Part shown: one piece after another, positions 1 to 12,288 of the stretch | Position numbering within the stretch: the first letter of the stretch is position 1 | Layout of the letters: each line of letters begins with the position of its first letter | From: Zonotrichia leucophrys gambelii | Lineage: Eukaryota > Chordata > Aves > Passeriformes > Passerellidae | Assembly (NCBI RefSeq): GCF_028769735.1 | Contig: NC_088173.1 | Location: 24,430,038 to 24,494,037 of the forward strand | DNA length: 64,000 bases | Direction: 5' to 3' | Translations under genes and position numbers: made by a program | Notes under the pieces: generated by a model | The model's database searches: none | What the model saw: the letters and a program-made list of their open reading frames with translations, nothing else | Told to the model about the DNA's origin: nothing

Positions 1-1407
1 CAAGCTTAGGTTGAAAATATTAAGATGGTTCCTCTCAGACAGCTTAAGCACTCACTGACACTCTCAGAACTACTTTTCAACTTTTCATTTTGAAACTCTT
101 TCTCAATGCATACTCACTCACTTTGATTTTGATTTTAACAGAAGATATTTAAAAATAAATACAACATAAACCTTTTTTTTTAATATTCATACATTTCTGC
201 TGGCACAAAATCAATTTTTAGTCATTTCAGTTAAAAAAAGCAGAAGGAAAAAGAAAATCTGGTTGATCCTAACCTATTTTTCAATCTTTTTTTTTTCCTG
301 CCATAGCCACCACCCAAGCTAGTTATCTGGCACACAGGCATACCACTAGTCCCACGCCACTGCTTTCTAATTGGGACTGTCAAAAGTGATGGCACCAAGA
401 CCAAGTGATGGCACCAAGGCTTTTTGGAAGGATGAGTCACCTCTGAAGTGTCTTAATACTCCATCCACAGTGCCAGAGCTCATTTGTGCCTCCTGGCTAG
501 AGATGAGGCTGTGGCCAGGGAGGAATTGCAATGTACAGTCTCAAAATGCACAGGAGGCTCGTTCTCCCACTGCCACTCGGATTCTTCCTGAAACAAACGC
601 TGTAACTCCATCTCCTCAGTATTCCCTAAAGTCCCTAGCAATTCTGCAGTCTGTGCACCTCCACTGCTTTGCTCTCTCTCAGGCAGCTACTAAGCTGCTC
701 CCTTGCTACCTCTACCTTCAATTTCTCCTCTGTATCCGGAGCACTATTTCACAGGCACAGCAAAAACAACAGGATTAGGAGTAATTCCACCAAGCAATCA
801 GGAGAGGTCAAAGTGCTGGGCATCAGCTGTCACTCCCAGGCTGCACTGACACCCTAGCAGGAGCCCACTGGGAGCCAATACCACCTACTGCTCCAAGCAG
901 CTCCAGCCCACAGGGTCAAATGCTCTCCAGAGATCAAAGGCAAAGGTTCAACAGAAATGCCTGACTGAGCCAAATGCATCACACTTGGAATTTTCCTAGC
1001 AGTTGATACCCATCAACTCTAAGCAAAGTATGCCCTGCCATAGGAAAAGGCTGGAAAATGTCCTCTTCCTGGCTAATTTCATTCCATACTTCTAATATTT
1101 TATGGATTTCCCTTCTCGTAGACAATCACTATGCATCACATATTAAGAATGCGTGCTCCACTTGAGTACAGCAGTTTATTCTGGTGCAAACATTCCTTAA
1201 TGTGCCAGCTGCAAAACTGCATCCTCAAAGACCTTTCTCCAGAAGTCCTCAAAACCCAAGTACTAACAATGACATACACATGAAATTAATTTTTTTTTGT
1301 AGTCCAAGTCTACTTCCTTGAAGGAGAAAGCTAAAAATTTTGATAGCATCATTTGTGCACATCACCTGACAGTACTGTCTCTTTATTTGTGCCAGACTTC
1401 TGCATTT

Positions 1408-1675
1408 CACAGAATATCCTGAGTTGGAAGGGACCCACAAGGATCATCAAGTCCAACTTCTGGCCCCGCACAGAACCATCCCCAAGAGCCACACCAGGTG
1501 CCTGAGGGTGTTGTCCAAACACTTCTTGAACTCTGTCAGGCTTGAAGCTGTGACCACTTCCCAGGGGAGCCTGTTCCAGTGGCCCACAAGAAAAGCTGAA
1601 AAAGCTTTTTTCTAATATCCAACCTAAACCTCCCTACACAACTTCAGGCCATTCCCTTGGGTCCTGACTCACTAT
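1408..1675 (-). mobile_element. CR1 LINE 3' fragment
   Basis: The plus-strand text runs CACAGAAT...GTTGGAAGGGACC...GATCATCAAGTCCAAC, then the usual CR1 tail wording (CCAAACACTTCTTGAACTCT, GGGGAGCCTGTTCCAGT, TAATATCCAACCTAAACCTC). This is the reverse complement of a CR1 3' end, so the element is on the minus strand. It is 5'-truncated, as CR1 copies normally are, and lies in TMEM131L intron 3. The wording resembles CR1 subfamilies that are common in neoavian birds. Confidence 0.93.
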
Positions 1676-1760
1676 GCTGCTTTAGCAAGAACCTAAACCT
1701 TCAAAATTTGTAACTGCCAGTTGTGGCAACCAAAATCACCTGGATTAAGGGGCAGGTGTA

Positions 1761-1812
1761 CAAAAACCCCAAAACAAAACAAACAAACAAAAAACAAAAA
1801 CAAACAAAAAAA
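1761..1812 (+). repeat. A-rich (AAAC)n simple repeat
   Basis: A run of CAAAAACCCC followed by irregular AAAC/AAAAC units forms a low-complexity tract. It begins about 85 bases beyond the CR1 fragment, so it is not simply that element's tail. Confidence 0.8.
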
Positions 1813-4683
1813 CTAACCTCTAAACACAACAACAGTCAGCATCTGTCATTGACTGTTATGAAAGGCATCTTTTCACTCCTAGCTTTCAAGTGTAAGAAAA
1901 GGTTTTTAAGGAAACTCTAAGCTTTTTGACAGGCCAGTACAAATACACATGACTTTAATTGTGTTAAAGTCTGTGGCCTGAAGCAGTACTCAAGTGTCTA
2001 CTACACTGCATTTCTTATTTCAGAATCTGATCCAGAGAGACACAAAACAGCATGAAGCAACCTGTGGAAACATCCAAGCAATCAGAATAGCAGGAATTGT
2101 AGGGTGGAAATTAAGGAGTTGATAATGCTCTTCTCCTCGCTCAGGGCAGCTGCAAACCAATGGACCTAATCAACCATTTCTCATTCACCTCTGAAGTAGC
2201 TCTTCACAGAAATTACTATTTTGACAATGTCTTTCACCTCCATGCAAATTTCTCTATTTGTTAAAGCTAAACCTAAGGCAGAAATGGTAAGATCACATTC
2301 ATCTCCCTTGTGCACTTGCCACAAGAGCAGCAAACCAAGAAGACCACCCCAAAAGGAAGATCTGATGATGCACATGCACAGGAAGTCCGTTAACAGACTG
2401 TTAATACTTCACTGCTTTTGTTGTGTTCGCTTTTTTCAAAGTAGGTTAACAGGCTCCCAAGGAACCCACTAACCTAGAATCAAAAACTGAATAAAACAAT
2501 GTTTTTGAAAGAGACTTTCTCCTTTATGCACCAAGATTATGAACTCCCTATACTTCCCTCATCTCTGGGGAAATTTCTGATTTCTCTAGCTCCTTTAACC
2601 TCTGCTTATCCCGTACATTAAGGTGCTTTGTTTCTTGGAGCTTCACATCAAATTACAGTAGCTTCAGCTGATTTCCCCAGGGCATGCAGTCAGACAATGA
2701 GATGAAGATGCTGCAAGCTTCAGGTTTTGCTGCTACAGGAAAAGGAAATCCCCATGATTTCACCATATAGCAATGTAAGCTACAGGAATGAAAATTAATC
2801 CAGAAATAAACTAAGAAATTCTAATCTTTCCAAGGTACCTTTGCTGCCTCTTTTTCGTGAAGTCCACACTATAACATTCCTTCAGTTTGTAAAGCGCACA
2901 CAGGTCTATGTATGTGTTTACATACAGCAGCAAACCAAAATAGTTTAGAAGATGCACACAAGCCAGGATTTGTTCAGGCAAGTTTCCTGAAGCATTTCAG
3001 TATGACAATAGAAGGATGTTTCCACGATGCAAGTGAACCTCTACAAACTTTACTCCCAAAAAACAAATTCATTTTTGAAAATGAATAATTACTAGAAAAA
3101 AAATTTAAGCACCTAAATGATGTAAAAAAACCCCAGTCAAATCACTTATCACTTTTTCCTCTCTGAGTCTCAAGAGCTAATTATTTTCAATATTTTTATT
3201 ATTGCCATAGTAGCCAATTACCCCATCCACCTCCAGAGAAAAACAGGCAAGTAGAGAATTTTTGTTTCATCTAAATTACATGTCTCTGACTACTGAGGAA
3301 ACAATCAGAAACAAACTTAAGCACAGCACTAGAGACTTCTTCCTTCTGACTACCTCTCAATAAAGAAAGCATGCAGGTAATAAAGTTACACAGTAAAAAT
3401 TCTGCATCCAAAACATAATAGCTCCCAGATGAAAAAAAATCAGAAACTTCTGTATTTGTGCAGGGAAATGCAGTTTTCAGTAGTTTACCCTTCTTTTCAC
3501 AAGAGGAGGTAAGAAAAAAAAATCCCCTCTGCAGGTAGGAATTGGGGCACATAGGCAAGCACAAGTAATCAGCACCAGCTGTCAGCAGCCACAGTAATTC
3601 TCACATCCTGTTTCCAAACCATCTTTGTAATTCCCACGGAGATGAGGCACAGGAGCCTTAATGTGATGCTGGGCTCAGATGGGAAGGCTCCCAATGGGGC
3701 AGCAAGGGGAAAAGCCATGTGAAGAAGCATTGCAGTGCAGGACAGACCCATCATAACCATCCCATTCCCGCTCCCCAGGCTCACTCCTTCTGCCAGCTCC
3801 CAAGGCTTGTGTGTTATCAGATCTGTTTGCTCTCAGAACCAAGCGAAGGGCAAAGACTGGAGATAAATGAGAATAGCATTTGTGGCTGACTGCTGCCATC
3901 AGAAAACAGTGCTGTTCCACATGTTTGTTTTAAGTCTTGTGATCTTTCTGGCTGGCATGGTACTGAAAGCTGTAACCACATTAACACATACCAAAGGAAG
4001 GAAGCATTTCACTGGTAGATGTCCAAGCATTTTAACCTGGACGCTCAGAGGAAACAAAACGCATATTTAAAAAATTATCTGTGATGCTATTTACCCATCC
4101 CTTCCAAACAGAAGGCCTGATATTAACACAAACCACAGAGTTGTGGCTATAGTTTTGAAGAGCTTCATTATTTATCTGATTTCAAGACATAAGAGTAGAA
4201 TATTTATTGTTCCATAGCAACACATTAATAAACCTTTGGCTTTAAATCTCCCTCACCTCTTCCCTTGCCTTGGTGCAAATTAGCACTCCAAGACTGCTTA
4301 CATTTACAAATTTTGTAATGGACCACTGTCCCTTGCCTTAAAAAATTAATTATAAAATATACAACAAAACAATTAATAAACATTTAAATTTTTGTGTGAA
4401 AGCAATGAGAAGTAAATTCATCTTAGAGACAGGATTAGGAGAAAAAGATGCAAGAAGGTATTTTGTACTTGCATATGCTGAGCACAGGTTTTTTGGTTTT
4501 GCTAATAAATCAATATTAGCATTAAGTTCAGAAAATTGTAAGACACAAGTAATAAAGAACTATTTAACACGAAGGAGAAAAAAGTAATGTTTTAGTAGTC
4601 TGCCCTAATTACACTTTGGTATTTCCTAAAGCAAAAACCAAAATGAACTTCAATGCTCTTGCTTCCATTTGAGTTTAGCTTAC

Positions 4684-4727
4684 CTTTGCTCTTGTGGATG
4701 CTCTTCCACATCCTCCTCCGAATCAGC
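4684..4727 (-). CDS. TMEM131L: TMEM131L exon 3 (acidic linker)
   Basis: This 44-base exon encodes ADSEEDVEEHPQEQ plus the first two bases (AG) of the next codon. The human protein has GDSEEGLEEPSQEQS at this position, directly after the exon 2 sequence, so the order, phase and acidic composition all match. The acceptor on the minus strand is TTTGTCAG and the donor is GTAAGC. The AG left over would start the conserved Ser codon of exon 4, which lies outside the window. This segment links the N-terminal region to the first PapD-like domain. It is short, so the call depends on context and phase more than on length. Confidence 0.92.
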
Positions 4728-7700
4728 CTGACAAACAGAGAAAATACTGTGTAAGAATCTCAGAACCGCAACATGCTACGCTGGACATATATACCACTTT
4801 AACTCCATCACAGATGGATTTTCATGTGACTTGTTAGCAAAACAAATTCAGAAACTTAGAATTCCTATAACTCCTTTACAAGTCAGGTAAGGTGGTTGAT
4901 GGACATCCCATTTGAGGTTTCAGCTCATCTTGCAAAAGATAAATGGTGACTTAACCTAGGTACTCTGCTGGCTCTTCCCAAACGCTGAGTGAACAGACTC
5001 ATTCTCCATTTATGCATCTGTACAAAATCCTCTCACACACAGAATCTAAAACCAACAATTACCCTGAAACTACAGAAAGACTATTTCCTCTACTTTCAAA
5101 TTTTTTGCCCCATCAGTAAATTTCAATAGCCAGTACCTGGGGAAATAGATTGCAGAATGCCTTGAAATGCAGATCACCTGTCAATGCCAAAAGCAAAGGC
5201 AAAGTACCGCATTCCAACTGGCACGGTGAGGTCCCAAACCGAGATCTTATCACTGACTAGCAGAGTGTACAGAAAGCAGAGAGAGCAGAAGCTCTGAACA
5301 CATCATCTTAGCTCAGCTGCTGCACTCAGGTAATTTTCAAGACATGCAGCTGAATTGTGTCAGCTTGCAGTTCACCACTAACCACTTTGAGCTGTCTACA
5401 GAAATGAACTCAAGTGTTGGTTCAATGAGCTCCCTGCAGGAAATCCATTTAAAGCAAGGAGGTAGCTACTCTGAACTGGCCAAGATCTCCAGGAAAGCTT
5501 TAGGTACAAACTCAAAATGAAGTGTGTTACAGCCACTCAACCCCTGCTGATGAAACCAGGGACAACTTTAGGGCAATTAACATTTTTCAAGAGGAGGTCA
5601 CAGTCATCCTGCCAGGAACAGCTGGTGAGCTTTCCCAGCTTCTGCTTCTGCAGGTGATGGTTCTACAAACTCTACGAACTAGAGACCTTAGAAATGAAAA
5701 GGTAAGGGGAAAAAAAATCTTTTAAAATTAAAAGGCTGTACTTTCCACCACCCCTCCTACATGTTTCCCACATAAGCATATCACGGAACAGGCCCTAAGC
5801 CACCAGCTTTGACTTTACCTATTTTCACCACCTACTGGAAAAAAAAATCACCTCTAAACACAAAACATCTTTCTACGGGCTTCAGATGTTAAGCACATCA
5901 GGCAGTCCTACCTGCCTACTGAATGGGACAGGCAGCAGGATTTCTGAAGATCTGAGCTTCATGTAGTGAAGAAAAACGACAACCACACTATGGCAGCAAA
6001 TATGCTGAATGCTAACATTAATGCTAATAATTATTGTGTCTAAAATAATGAACTTATGGATAATACTAATACAGATCTTGCCAAAAGCTACCAGACACAT
6101 CTGAACTTTCATCTTTTGTCACAAGCAGCTCATACAAGAGATGCAGCACAGCCTCTACCATAACATAACCAAATATGGAACAAGATTGACAGGGAAGTAC
6201 AAGTTAATTTGAGGACTTGACAATCTTTCTGCATGCCTGCCCAGAGGTTGGAAACACCACGCTACTTGTCCAGGATCTGCAGGACACAACAAAGCTCTTC
6301 AGCTCAGATCTACCTAGAGGTCCCAACACCTGGCCCCCATGAAGACCCAGCCATCTCCGCTAGAGACCTTGCAAAGCCTGTCTGCTAGACTTCACCAGGA
6401 TGGCATGATACAAACCCATCACATTTTCCAGCTTCTCCAAGCTCCTTTTGTATTCTTAGGACCTCAGTACAATACCAAGCAGAACTGGAGGACTCCTTAT
6501 CCACCTTCTCCAGAAACAGCGCCTCTGCCACGGCCAGATAGCAACCTATCCTCATTTTAAATGGCTTAGTTCCTCCTTTAAATGGCTTAGCATCTGCCAG
6601 GCATCAGAAACCTGGGTCTGTGTCATTACACTGTGCTCACCCTTAACACTAGCCACCTTACTATTTCTCCCCTTCACTTTTCACCAAGCAACAATGAAGC
6701 AAACTTCCCAGTCTACAATGCAGCCACAGCACATCTCAACCGTGCAAGGAAAAAAAAATTAAAAATCACCTTCAACTCTGATCATACACAGACCTCAATG
6801 TCCAGCTTTCTCCTGTCTTCACTACTCTGTGTGATCCAGGTTACATGTGCATGAAGGTTTACACTGAAACTAGTATTCTCAAACTAAGGACTACAGGGGG
6901 AAGGAAGGCAGCAAGACGTCCTGAAAGTCAAAATGCAGTTCCCAACAGTCTACCTATGAGAAGAAAAAAATTCCCTTCCTCCTAACACTATCCTGAATAT
7001 GGGGCAGGTGCTTATCTTTGTTGGAAAGCCCCTGAAAGCACCCCTCTTGTGTCACACAAGTCTCAAGAGCCTGAGCTGACAGCTACTGCATAATCTGCAT
7101 GGCCATCCAGCCCCAAGTCCTATCAGCACCATCCAGAAGCTCAGCTGGCAGTCTGGAGAAGCCTTTTAAAAGCCCAAAGAGGAACACAATTCCCACTCCA
7201 AGCCTGTCTCAGACTTTCACACAAACTGTGTGTCTTCAGACAAACCCTGCTTTGAAGTAGGTGACTCTGTACATCTAATTTGTGCACAGCCCATGGGCTC
7301 GTTAATGACACGCTGCAGTGCCGCCTATCTCTGATGAATATACGTAAGATCAAGATCTTCATCAGCTTTCAAAACCAGCACAACAATTAACCTTATTAGC
7401 CCCTGAGCTGCACTGAAGAACAGAAACTGAAGACAAGCTCCTACTACTTGGGAAAAGAGAAAAATAACATCTTTCAAACCTGAGCAGAGCCTTTTAATGA
7501 AAACTCAGCCAGCAGTTCTGTATTTGTTCAGTGCCTATAACAACTATGATACAGTAAACACTGCTGTATCTTCCTCTAAAATTCAAACACCTGAAACAAT
7601 GTCACAGTAAAGTGAAACAAGAAGTTATTGTAATCTCCTTAGAATATGCAACCACACTGAAACATTCACAAGGTGTTCCTCTAAGGAAACATCTTGCTCA

Positions 7701-10700
7701 TCTCCTACATGTGACACACAGGAACAGCAGAAAACCCATCACATCAGTCAAGCGCTGCACTGACACCAAAATACAGTTTGGTACACACTGACTTTGATGA
7801 CTTGCTGTCATTTTCAGTTGTGATAACAAGAACTAAAACTTAACCTTCATTACGTCATTTTAAGGTAGTCCCTTTCTCCGAACTGAAGGGGCCAAAGTGA
7901 AAGCGCTCTGCAGGTACCCAACCCGCCTGTCCCGGCCTTCAGATGCTCCCAGTAACCACCTACATGGTTTCTCACAGACTGAAACACACAACTATGACTC
8001 TCTGATACCTCTTTTAAGTGGTGGAGGCCTTGAACAACAATTGCCATTTGTATTTCTTTCCTACACTTGTATGTGTATGTTATGTTTAAAACATAACTAA
8101 CTGCCCTTCAGCTTTGCACTGAAGTGCTACAACCTGGCTGTAAATATCTGGAGCTTTTTCAGCCTTTAGTGGTGAATGAATGGCTTGGGTGTCAAGTCTC
8201 ACATAAAGGAGCTTTTCTCTCAAGCATTTTAATTGAGTATGTATTAACAAGTTGCAAACAAACATGCAAAACCACAAAATTATAAGGGACCTATAAAAAC
8301 CACAACTGCTCTAATCAAGTCTCTCACACTGAAGATTTTCCATGTCAAAATCCCACTGGTTTTCAAAGAAAAATCCAGCTGCCCATCCCAGGGACATTTG
8401 CTATGAAAGGGAGGTTAAGAGCAAGAAGGAGAGCAAGGCCAGTGGGTGCTCTGTGGTTACTCCACACTTCACACCACCTTCAACAAGAAAGAAGAAACGG
8501 GCACAAGGGAATGCACAGCCACCGCATCCGACTGGGAAAAACCAGCTGGTCTCAGAGCTAAAAAGGGAATCCAGGAAGAAACATTGAAATGCTGGAGGAA
8601 GCAGCAGACCAGTGGAAGACAGTCAGCAGGCTAGATACAGCCAGCTCCCCCTCAGCCCCAGCACACGAGCCCACGCACACCGTCACCAACTGCAGCGCTC
8701 CGGGCACCCTTGGACTCGGCTGCGGAGCAAGAGCAGCAGGTGAGCCATACCCAAACAGCTCTGCAGCCTTCAGAGGAAGCCAGAATCAAAAGCTCACAAG
8801 CCCGAGGGGAGGAGAAAAAAGGAAAAGCACAAATACGTATAAGAGGGAAGCTGGGAGGGGGCACACGAGAAGCACAAACAATGAAAGGGAAGCAAGAGGA
8901 AACAGAAGGTAGAACAACCAAGCGGGGTGGAGGCACGGGGGCCCTGGGCGGCTGCGCTCCAGCATGCAAATTCATGCAGTTCACGTAGACAAAGCGATGC
9001 TGTGAAAGGCCTAGAAAGCAACTTCAAATATTAAAACGCTTTGTTTCCCCTCCCTCACCCCTTAACGTGATGTCTTTATTCGCTACATGCTCCTGGAACA
9101 AAAGCATGCGCAGGCAATCGGATGGCTGAATGGGTTACCAATCCACCCAACTTTCATCCTCAAATTCTGCAGGCAGCAAGGAATGCTCAAAACTGCTCTG
9201 TCACAGGCAGGCAGTTGATGATGCATGGAAAATAAGATAATAGTGTAAAGCCATGACAGAAAGAGAAAAACATCCAACAGACAGCATTGGTAACCCGCCA
9301 GAAACAGGCTAAAGGGCTGGCAGACAGGGCAACCTAATCCGTTTTCCTGCTGAGAGCAGTTGGAGGGAGGTGCTTTGGCAGAGGATTATGCACAGTTCCT
9401 TCCCTGGATTTTTCACTTCTGCAGGTGAAATCCTCATTGGTGCCACACTCCCACCAAAAAGAAACAGGAAAAACAAAATCAAGGGGCCAGAACAATCCTC
9501 TTCCCAAAGTCTTCATCAAGACCCATCTTCAAACATGGGAATGAAGCAACTCTTGGATATTCCCTACCAAACAACATTTATTAACCACTCAAAAGCAAGG
9601 AAGTTCTCCCTGTTACTGCACCCTCACCATCACATCACCACTGCTGTGATACATGAACACTGGGCAACAATCCTCATCAAGGGTTTAACTGAAAAATTCT
9701 GTTCTTACAAGAAAGAGAACATGGAAAACCTCCTTGTAGCAGTAGTAGGTCAGACCATTTTTTAAAGTGAAACGTGATCAACAAGCAATAAACCTCTTGC
9801 AAGTTTAAACATCTCTCTAACAAAGGGCAGCCAGATGCTAACAGATGTAGCGACTTTCCACACCTCAGGAACTGATGCTGGCTTCTCCACTGATGCCCCT
9901 CACCATCCCAGCAGTCACCCAGGAGGGCAACGATGCTGACACATCTTTAGGACCTCACAAACACCAGCCAGAGGATCGTGGCTGGATGGGCAGCCCTCCA
10001 CTCCTTGGGCATCCAGGGAAAAGCCATGACCAGCCACTGCGTACCAGTGCCACCGCTCCATAAAAGAGGTGCTGAAAGGGTCCCTCGCCACATCCGCAGG
10101 GACTCTGGGAAACCTCTTTTCCTCCTCACCACAACAAATGGAAAAGGTGGTTTCAAATGTGGCCACAGAGCTAAAGCCCAACAAGGGCTGGGTAAAGCCC
10201 AAATCCACATTTGGATGGAAACACAAAAGTAAGCATCAGGGTCTGTAACCACATTTTTGTCTTAAAATCTGTTTGAGGAGCCCAGTCCTTCCGTTCAGCT
10301 TGAGTAGGCACTCATGCATCAGATGCTGCTGTAGTCCTCAAGCTCAGAGGGGAAAACCCATGCAAACCAGTCAATGCACCACTGGTACTCAGAGACCAGC
10401 TCATCTGACTTTAAACCTCCCAAAGCAGCAACCCTATTGTGATTTACTTCTCACTCCATCACAACTGAAGCCAGAAGACTTCTTTCTTTCCTGCCTGTAA
10501 CCTCTACAGAAATGATGGAAGACCAGCAGCCTCAGCTTTGTCTTCACTGCTGCAAGAACTGAGCAAGACCATATGCTCAACTACACCAAATTCACGGGTC
10601 ATTTATGCCTGGTTTTTCTTTAGCCAAGCTAAAGCATATTTTTATGAGGATGCTCAAGAACAAAGTGTTTTCCAAGAGGACCTAATCTCCTCAGGAAGTA

Positions 10701-11781
10701 AACATCACGTCATCATCACTCAATTACAGCTTTGCTATGAGAAGCAACTATAAATGACTACATTACACAGTTCTACATCTAATGCATCTTAATATCTCCA
10801 CTGTAAAGAATGCAGATGCACAAGGCTGTGCTCCTCAAGCATCTCTGCACAGCGACTCTACACCTCCCCTTAGCTACTACCACATCTGCAACAGGCAAAA
10901 TCTCAACAGCTCAACAAATGTATCTTATAAAATCATTTGGACATACAATAGATAACACTTCGTAACACCACAGTACAAAATGCTGGGTGCTGGGAAGCAG
11001 CATCAATTATCAGCTAGCTAAGAAACAGTACTTCTGCTATTTTTCCCTACATTAATGGGTGGCAGTGGCTGAGCACTAAACAGAGAATGATATATGGGCT
11101 TAAGACAAATAAATTACCCAGTTTTGCCCCTCATATAAGATGATGTCTCTAAGGACTGCTTCTTCCCGTTTATGAGCCTGGTGCCTGGAAGTCTAGAAGG
11201 CCGAGCTCAACATATGGCAGAGTCCGTCAGTGCGAGTTAAATGACTGCCTCAAATGCCATAAACTCCAGACCCCGCTCCCAGCGCCCCTCCTCGCTCACC
11301 AGCCCCGCCAGGCATTGTACCATATTGGCTCCTCTCGCCAGCACAGAATTTATCACATCTTGTTACTGCCCAACGAAAGCGGCTAAACAAGACAAAAACA
11401 AAATGCGCTAGAATGAGAGGAACGGCACCATAAATGATGTGTCATTTGAGGGGGGAAAAATGGCTTCACCTGAGCAGGCCTGAGATATAAATATATGCGT
11501 ATTCACGACAGGCCCGTCTGGTGCGCTCCGACCACAAATGCACTAGTTTAAAATAAATAAATAATTAAAGGGGGGGACCCCAAACAGAAAATAAATGAAG
11601 CCGAACCAGCACGCCGCTGGCCAGGCTGGGGGGCCGCGGGGCCGGGGCTGCGCCGTGACAGCAGCGGCGGGCGAGGCCGCCCCCGCCCCGCCGGCCCCGC
11701 GCCCGCCCGCCGGGCCCCAACACCCCCGCACCGCCCGCAACGGCCCCGGGCCCTCCGCGCCCCCCCCACCGCGCCCCTCAC
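4728..11781 (-). other. TMEM131L: TMEM131L intron 2
   Basis: This 7.05 kb intron separates exons 2 and 3. I see no exon in it. It contains a 21-base tandem duplication (6556-6590), a purine-rich plus strand with raised CpG content at about 8350-9000, and a block next to the CpG island (10960-11560) that is rich in homeobox-like, TATA-like and CCAAT words and could be regulatory. The remainder is unique, moderately AT-rich sequence. Confidence 0.8.
6556..6590. repeat. Two-copy 21-base tandem repeat
   Basis: The word TTTAAATGGCTTAG occurs at 6556-6569 and again at 6577-6590, a 21-base period. It is a small local duplication in intron 2 with no evident function. Confidence 0.8.
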
Positions 11782-11852
11782 CTGGGCGGGCAGCAGCAGC
11801 TCCCCTTCCTCGGCTTGCCACAGCTCCACCACGCCGGGGATGGGCTCCATGG
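11782..11852 (-). CDS. TMEM131L: TMEM131L exon 2
   Basis: This 71-base exon encodes residues 42-65. It begins with CC, which completes an Ala codon from exon 1, then 23 codons reading [20 protein letters not shown] and ending PAQ. Human TMEM131L has a nearly identical segment at the same place, just after the signal peptide in the luminal/extracellular part. The acceptor is CCCCGCAG on the minus strand and the donor is GTGAGG. The exon ends in phase 0, which agrees with exon 3 starting on a full codon. It sits only 312 bases from exon 1 and is still within the CpG island. Identification rests on the [15 protein letters not shown] core, which I recognise; the boundaries are supported by phase on both sides. 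Confidence 0.95.
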
Positions 11853-12164
11853 CTGCGGGGGCAGAGAGAGAGAAAGCGCGGATGGGCAGGGGGCGGGCGG
11901 CCGGAGCCCGCAGGCGGCGGCCCGGGGCTCCCCGCGCCGGGGCGGGCCGGCAGAGACGTGTGGCCAGGCGGGTACCGCGGGGCCGAGAGGAAGGGAACCG
12001 GAGTCGGGGGGAGAGGTGAGCCGCGTCCCGGCCCCCTTTGTGTCCCCGGGCTGCCACCGCGGCAGCCGCCCGAGGGACGGCGACGGGGGCGGCGGCTCCG
12101 CTCTCAAGCCCGGAGCGGGCAGTGCCGGCATCCCCGCCCCGCTTTGCCCCGCCGGCGCTCTCAC
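11853..12164 (-). other. TMEM131L: TMEM131L intron 1 (312 bases)
   Basis: A short, GC-rich first intron lies between GTGAGAG at 12164 and CCCCGCAG at 11853 on the minus strand. It lies wholly within the CpG island. Long open frames cross it on both strands, but only because stop codons are rare at this base composition. Confidence 0.9.
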
Positions 12165-12288
12165 CTTGTCCCTGCGCCTCCCCGGGCCGAAAGCAGGGCA
12201 GGAGGACGTGGAAGACGCCGAGCAGGAGGTTCATGGCCGCGGCCGCGCGGCAGTAGCCGCCGTGCTGCGGGAAGCGCAGCCCCGCCAT
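12165..12288 (-). CDS. TMEM131L: TMEM131L exon 1 (coding part): signal peptide of transmembrane protein 131-like
   Basis: TMEM131L (KIAA0922) is a large single-pass type I membrane protein with PapD-like extracellular domains. It is reported to restrain Wnt signalling and thymocyte proliferation. This exon encodes the first 41 residues, starting [18 protein letters not shown], and matches the human N-terminus almost residue for residue. A hydrophobic stretch at residues 19-31 ([13 protein letters not shown]) followed by small and polar residues (GEAQGQ) reads as a signal peptide. I chose the ATG at 12288 because the human protein begins there and because it has G at -3 and G at +4. An in-frame ATG 43 codons upstream (12417) and a second one at codon 19 also exist. 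The exon ends CAA-G before GTGAGAG, and that G joins CC of exon 2 to make Ala. It lies in the CpG island. No break is seen. Confidence 0.95.

Larger units (their letters stand above)
1..4683 (-). other. TMEM131L: TMEM131L intron 3 (partial)
   Basis: This is intronic DNA after exon 3; exon 4 lies beyond base 1. I looked for the next conserved TMEM131L segment (the start of the first PapD-like domain) and did not find it here. The stretch holds a CR1 fragment (about 1408-1675) and an A-rich AAAC repeat (about 1761-1812). The rest is AT-rich unique sequence without recognisable coding content. Confidence 0.8.

Noticed and set aside
1424..1615. 63-codon plus-strand frame
   Set aside because: It lies within a CR1 fragment in the antisense direction.
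4209..4221. RFX-like word GTTCCATAGCAAC in TMEM131L intron 3
   Set aside because: It is one base shorter than the X-box consensus and in a low-complexity AT context.
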